A stretch of 17,184 nt of DNA from CAYLLT01 sp964591605 (lineage in GTDB: Bacteria > Planctomycetota > Phycisphaerae > UBA1845 > PWPN01). The position numbers and the translations under genes were made by a program. The stretch lies in the NCBI GenBank assembly GCA_964591605.1, contig CAZQEN010000149.1, positions 1 to 17,184 of the forward strand, written 5' to 3'. Position 1 is the stretch's first letter; each line of letters opens with the position of its first letter. Positions 15,200 through 17,184 of the stretch are shown here, one piece after another. A model generated the notes under the pieces. The model was not told the origin of the DNA. It saw nothing but the letters and a program-made list of their open reading frames with translations, and made no database searches.

Positions 15200-17038
15200 T
15201 CATTGCGGATCACGAATTGCGAATTCAGGATGGGCGGACTCCGTGCGGGTTGGCGCCGTCCGAAACTCGCCATCCGCAGTTCGCACCATCCCGGCGTACA
15301 GACCGCCTTCGCGGATCAGTTCTTCGTGCGTTCCCCGGGCCACGATTCTTCCCGCTTCAAGCACCACGATGCGACCGGCATTGCGGATGGTCGAGAGTCG
15401 ATGGGCGATGATGAAGGTGGTTCGGCCGTGCATGAGTCGGTGCAGGGCGTCGACGAGGTGGCTCTCGTTCCGGGCGTCGAGAGCGGAGGTGGGCTCGTCG
15501 AGGATGAGGATGGGGGCATCCTTGAGCAGGGCGCGGGCGATGCTGATGCGCTGTCGCTCGCCGCCCGAGAGGGTGGCGCCGCGTTCGCCGATGACGGTGT
15601 CGTAGCCCCGCGGGAGCTGCATGATGAAATCGTGGGCGTTGGCGGCGCGGGCGGCGGCCTCGATCCGGGCGGGGGAAGCTCCGGGCCGGCCGTAGGCGAT
15701 GTTGGCGGCGATGCTGGTGGGGAAGAGGAAGGGTTCCTGGAGGACGATGGCGACGTTGTCGCGCAGGTTACGGAGTCGCAGATCCCGGGTGTCGATGCCG
15801 TCGATGAGCAGGCGGCCGTGCCAGGGATCGAAGAAGCGGGGGATGAGGCTGACCAGCGTGGACTTTCCGGCGCCGGAGGGGCCCACGATGGCGACGGTCT
15901 CACCGGGTGTGACATCCAGATCGATGTTGTGGAGGACGGGCTGGCCTTCGTCGTAGCCGAAGGTGACGGATTCGAGGCGTACGTGTCCGGCGACGCGGCC
16001 GACCGCCTGCGCGCCCGGTCGATCCTGAACGTCGGGCTCGGCGGTCAGGATCTCCAGCACGCGCTCAACCTGCCCGTGGACGCTCTGGAGCGTGTTGTAA
16101 GCCCGCCCGAGGTTCGAGAACCTGCCCTGCAGTGTCTTGAGATACGCCAGGAAGACCAGCAGTCCCCCCACAGTGAGGGTGCCGTTCAGCACACGGCCTG
16201 CCCCGACCAGGAGGACCGCGCCGGTGCCGACAGTGGCGGCAAAGCCCATCGACATCTGCGAGATTCGCGACAGGAGGACCGTCTGTTCCTGTGCCTGGAT
16301 GGACTCGTCGGCGAGTTGCGTGAAAGCGGAGCGCTGGCGCTCTTCCTGCCCGAAGGCCTGGACGACCTGGATCCCGCTCAGCGTCTGCTGCAGGTGAGAC
16401 TGGAGGCGGGTTTCGACGTCGCGCCGGGCGTGCGACAGACGGCGGAGCTTTTGCCCCCAGATGAGAGCGGCGCCGGCCATGAACGGCGCGGCGAGCACGG
16501 CGACGCCCGTGAGGGCCGCATTGAGCCGGGCCATCACGGCGATCATGACCCCGATGGTCACCACAGCGGGTGTGACCGTGAGAAAAAGGGCCGCGGCGAC
16601 CTTCGAAATGCACCAACTGTCGCCCACCACCCGGGTGAGCGAATCGCCGACGGTGTGGGCGGTGTGAAAGCGGAGCGAGCGGCGCTGCAACTGGGCGAAC
16701 AGATCGCGGGCCATCAGGAATGCCGCCTGCGCCCCCAGTTCGGTGCTGCGGAGGGTGAACCTGGACTCCAGGAGCAAGGCAAGGGCGGGCAGCAGGAAGC
16801 TGACCGCGGCGAGACAGCCGATCAGGACGCCGCGGTGGCCGCTTCGCGGCAGCCAGGTCAGCCAGGCGGGCAGCGGATGATCCCCGAGCACGTGATCGAT
16901 CAGGATCTGCATGGGCCACGGCTGCAGGATGGCCATGGCCTGGGTGGCGACGGCGAGCAGCGTCATCTGCACGTAGCGCGCGCGGAGCGGCCGGATGATG
17001 TGCATCAGTTCCAGGGATGATGCCTGTGGCGATCGCAT
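15200..17038 (-). CDS. ABC exporter half-transporter (fused membrane and ATPase domains), first of pair
   Basis: A 612-residue ABC exporter with six predicted membrane helices (first near 21-45 with LQPWPMQILIDHVL, then about 70-90, 145-165, 170-190, 257-278 and 285-305) and a C-terminal ATPase. Walker A GPSGAGKST is at about 385, signature LSGGERQ at about 490, Walker B ILILDEPTSALD at about 510 and the H-loop at about 542. The start at ATG 17038 has only a weak GGTGAG site; an in-frame ATG at 17005 is an alternative. Residues ~333-552 are encoded by DNA identical to the next gene. After the ATPase the protein ends with a ~30-residue tail (ADGEFRTAPTRTESAHPEF and beyond) that is encoded by heptamer repeat DNA and is unlike a normal ABC C-terminus. 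It is the first gene of the probable seven-gene operon; the substrate is unknown. Confidence 0.92.
   Translation of the reverse strand: MRSPQASSLELMHIIRPLRARYVQMTLLAVATQAMAILQPWPMQILIDHVLGDHPLPAWLTWLPRSGHRGVLIGCLAAVSFLLPALALLLESRFTLRSTELGAQAAFLMARDLFAQLQRRSLRFHTAHTVGDSLTRVVGDSWCISKVAAALFLTVTPAVVTIGVMIAVMARLNAALTGVAVLAAPFMAGAALIWGQKLRRLSHARRDVETRLQSHLQQTLSGIQVVQAFGQEERQRSAFTQLADESIQAQEQTVLLSRISQMSMGFAATVGTGAVLLVGAGRVLNGTLTVGGLLVFLAYLKTLQGRFSNLGRAYNTLQSVHGQVERVLEILTAEPDVQDRPGAQAVGRVAGHVRLESVTFGYDEGQPVLHNIDLDVTPGETVAIVGPSGAGKSTLVSLIPRFFDPWHGRLLIDGIDTRDLRLRNLRDNVAIVLQEPFLFPTSIAANIAYGRPGASPARIEAAARAANAHDFIMQLPRGYDTVIGERGATLSGGERQRISIARALLKDAPILILDEPTSALDARNESHLVDALHRLMHGRTTFIIAHRLSTIRNAGRIVVLEAGRIVARGTHEELIREGGLYAGMVRTADGEFRTAPTRTESAHPEFAIRDPQ
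15202..15292. repeat. Second inverted heptamer element, inside the 3' end of the first exporter gene
   Basis: Left arm: ATTGCGG, ATCACGA, ATTGCGA, ATTCAGG, ATGGGCG (15202-15236). Right arm: GTCCGAA, ACTCGCC, ATCCGCA, GTTCGCA, CCATCCC (15258-15292). The right arm resembles the reverse complement of the left (TCGCAAT/CCGCAAT against TCGCCAT/CCGCAGT). The period is 7 bp and the design resembles the element at 12000-12148, but the unit sequence differs. It encodes the unusual C-terminal tail of the exporter and abuts its stop codon. Confidence 0.6.
15382..16042 (-). repeat. 661-bp perfect direct repeat: ATPase domain, copy in first exporter
   Basis: Partner of 13468-14128. It covers the same domain in the same frame and orientation, with the same sharp edges. 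The flanking membrane-domain and C-terminal sequences are only distantly similar. Confidence 0.95.
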
Positions 17039-17075
17039 CGTTTGCAGCTCACCCTGCCTGCAGGGTCTCGGTCTT

Positions 17076-17095
17076 TCCGGGCCGGTCTCCCCGGA
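17076..17095 (-). other. Leader hairpin upstream of the exporter operon
   Basis: TCCGGG and CCCGGA form a 6-bp perfect stem around an 8-base loop between the putative promoter and the first start codon. No T-tract follows, so it is not a typical terminator; a role is not evident. Confidence 0.3.
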
Positions 17096-17112
17096 CGAGA
17101 GAGGGTATCACA

Positions 17113-17139
17113 AGTATTCCGCTCCGCATGACCTCACAA
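17113..17139 (-). promoter_or_regulatory. Weak candidate promoter for the seven-gene operon
   Basis: On the minus strand TTGTGA (17139-17134) and AATACT (17118-17113) are separated by 15 bases, each matching 4 of 6 consensus positions. The 15-base spacer is the same as in the better promoter at 8307-8333. It lies ~75 bases before the ATG at 17038. Confidence 0.25.
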
Positions 17140-17184
17140 TGCTGATTCACAGCGATCATCTTCTGCCTCCGGAGGAAGCCCGGT

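Noticed and set aside
13340..17020. A 1226-codon open frame on the plus strand across both ABC exporters
   Set aside because: It lies antisense to two textbook ABC exporters, its product is low-complexity Gly/Asp/Glu/Ala-rich, and it is repeated only because the ATPase DNA is repeated. Long antisense frames are expected at this GC content.

Overview
This looks like a draft-assembly fragment from a high-GC bacterium, most likely a member of the Planctomycetota. The main clue is a 1451-residue secreted protein at 3639-7994 (minus). It joins a thrombospondin type 3-like calcium repeat, a dockerin-like pair of EF-hand loops of the kind common in that phylum, and RTX calcium-binding repeats. No rRNA, tRNA, CRISPR array or transposase was seen. 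Two spots are assembly-suspect: a run of 32 G at 57-88 and a 10-N gap at 826-835, which the reading frames suggest stands for only 2 real bases.

Layout: (1) 1-289 (+) is the 3' end of a gene that begins outside the window. (2) 386-2096 (+) is a two-gene ABC-2 type transporter, an ATPase and a permease overlapping by ATGA. (3) Everything from 2175 to 17038 is on the minus strand. Read in the direction of transcription it gives two half-size ABC exporters (17038-15200 and 15187-13307), two left-handed beta-helix acyltransferases (13310-12741 and 12744-12124), a heptamer-repeat intergenic region, and three paralogous GT-B type glycosyltransferases (11962-10781, 10769-9633 and 9611-8475). After a 480-base spacer holding a near-consensus promoter come the RTX/dockerin protein and a GHL10-type glycoside hydrolase-like lipoprotein (3413-2175).

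The seven genes from 17038 to 8475 have stop/start overlaps or short gaps, apart from the 161-base heptamer region, so they probably act together. Each functional class is present as tandem paralogues: 2 exporters, 2 acyltransferases and 3 glycosyltransferases. A reasonable inference is assembly, acyl decoration and export of a glycosylated surface or secreted compound; its identity cannot be read from the sequence. No Wzx, Wzy or priming glycosyltransferase is visible here.

The most unusual signals are these. The two exporters share a 661-bp nucleotide-identical nucleotide-binding domain although their membrane domains are strongly diverged, which suggests recent gene conversion or an assembly error. 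Two inverted heptamer (7-bp) repeat elements overlap the 3' ends and stop codons of genes. One acyltransferase lacks the histidine its sister keeps. The leader of the RTX gene has a TATAAT promoter, competing hairpins with a U6 tract and a coupled small ORF.
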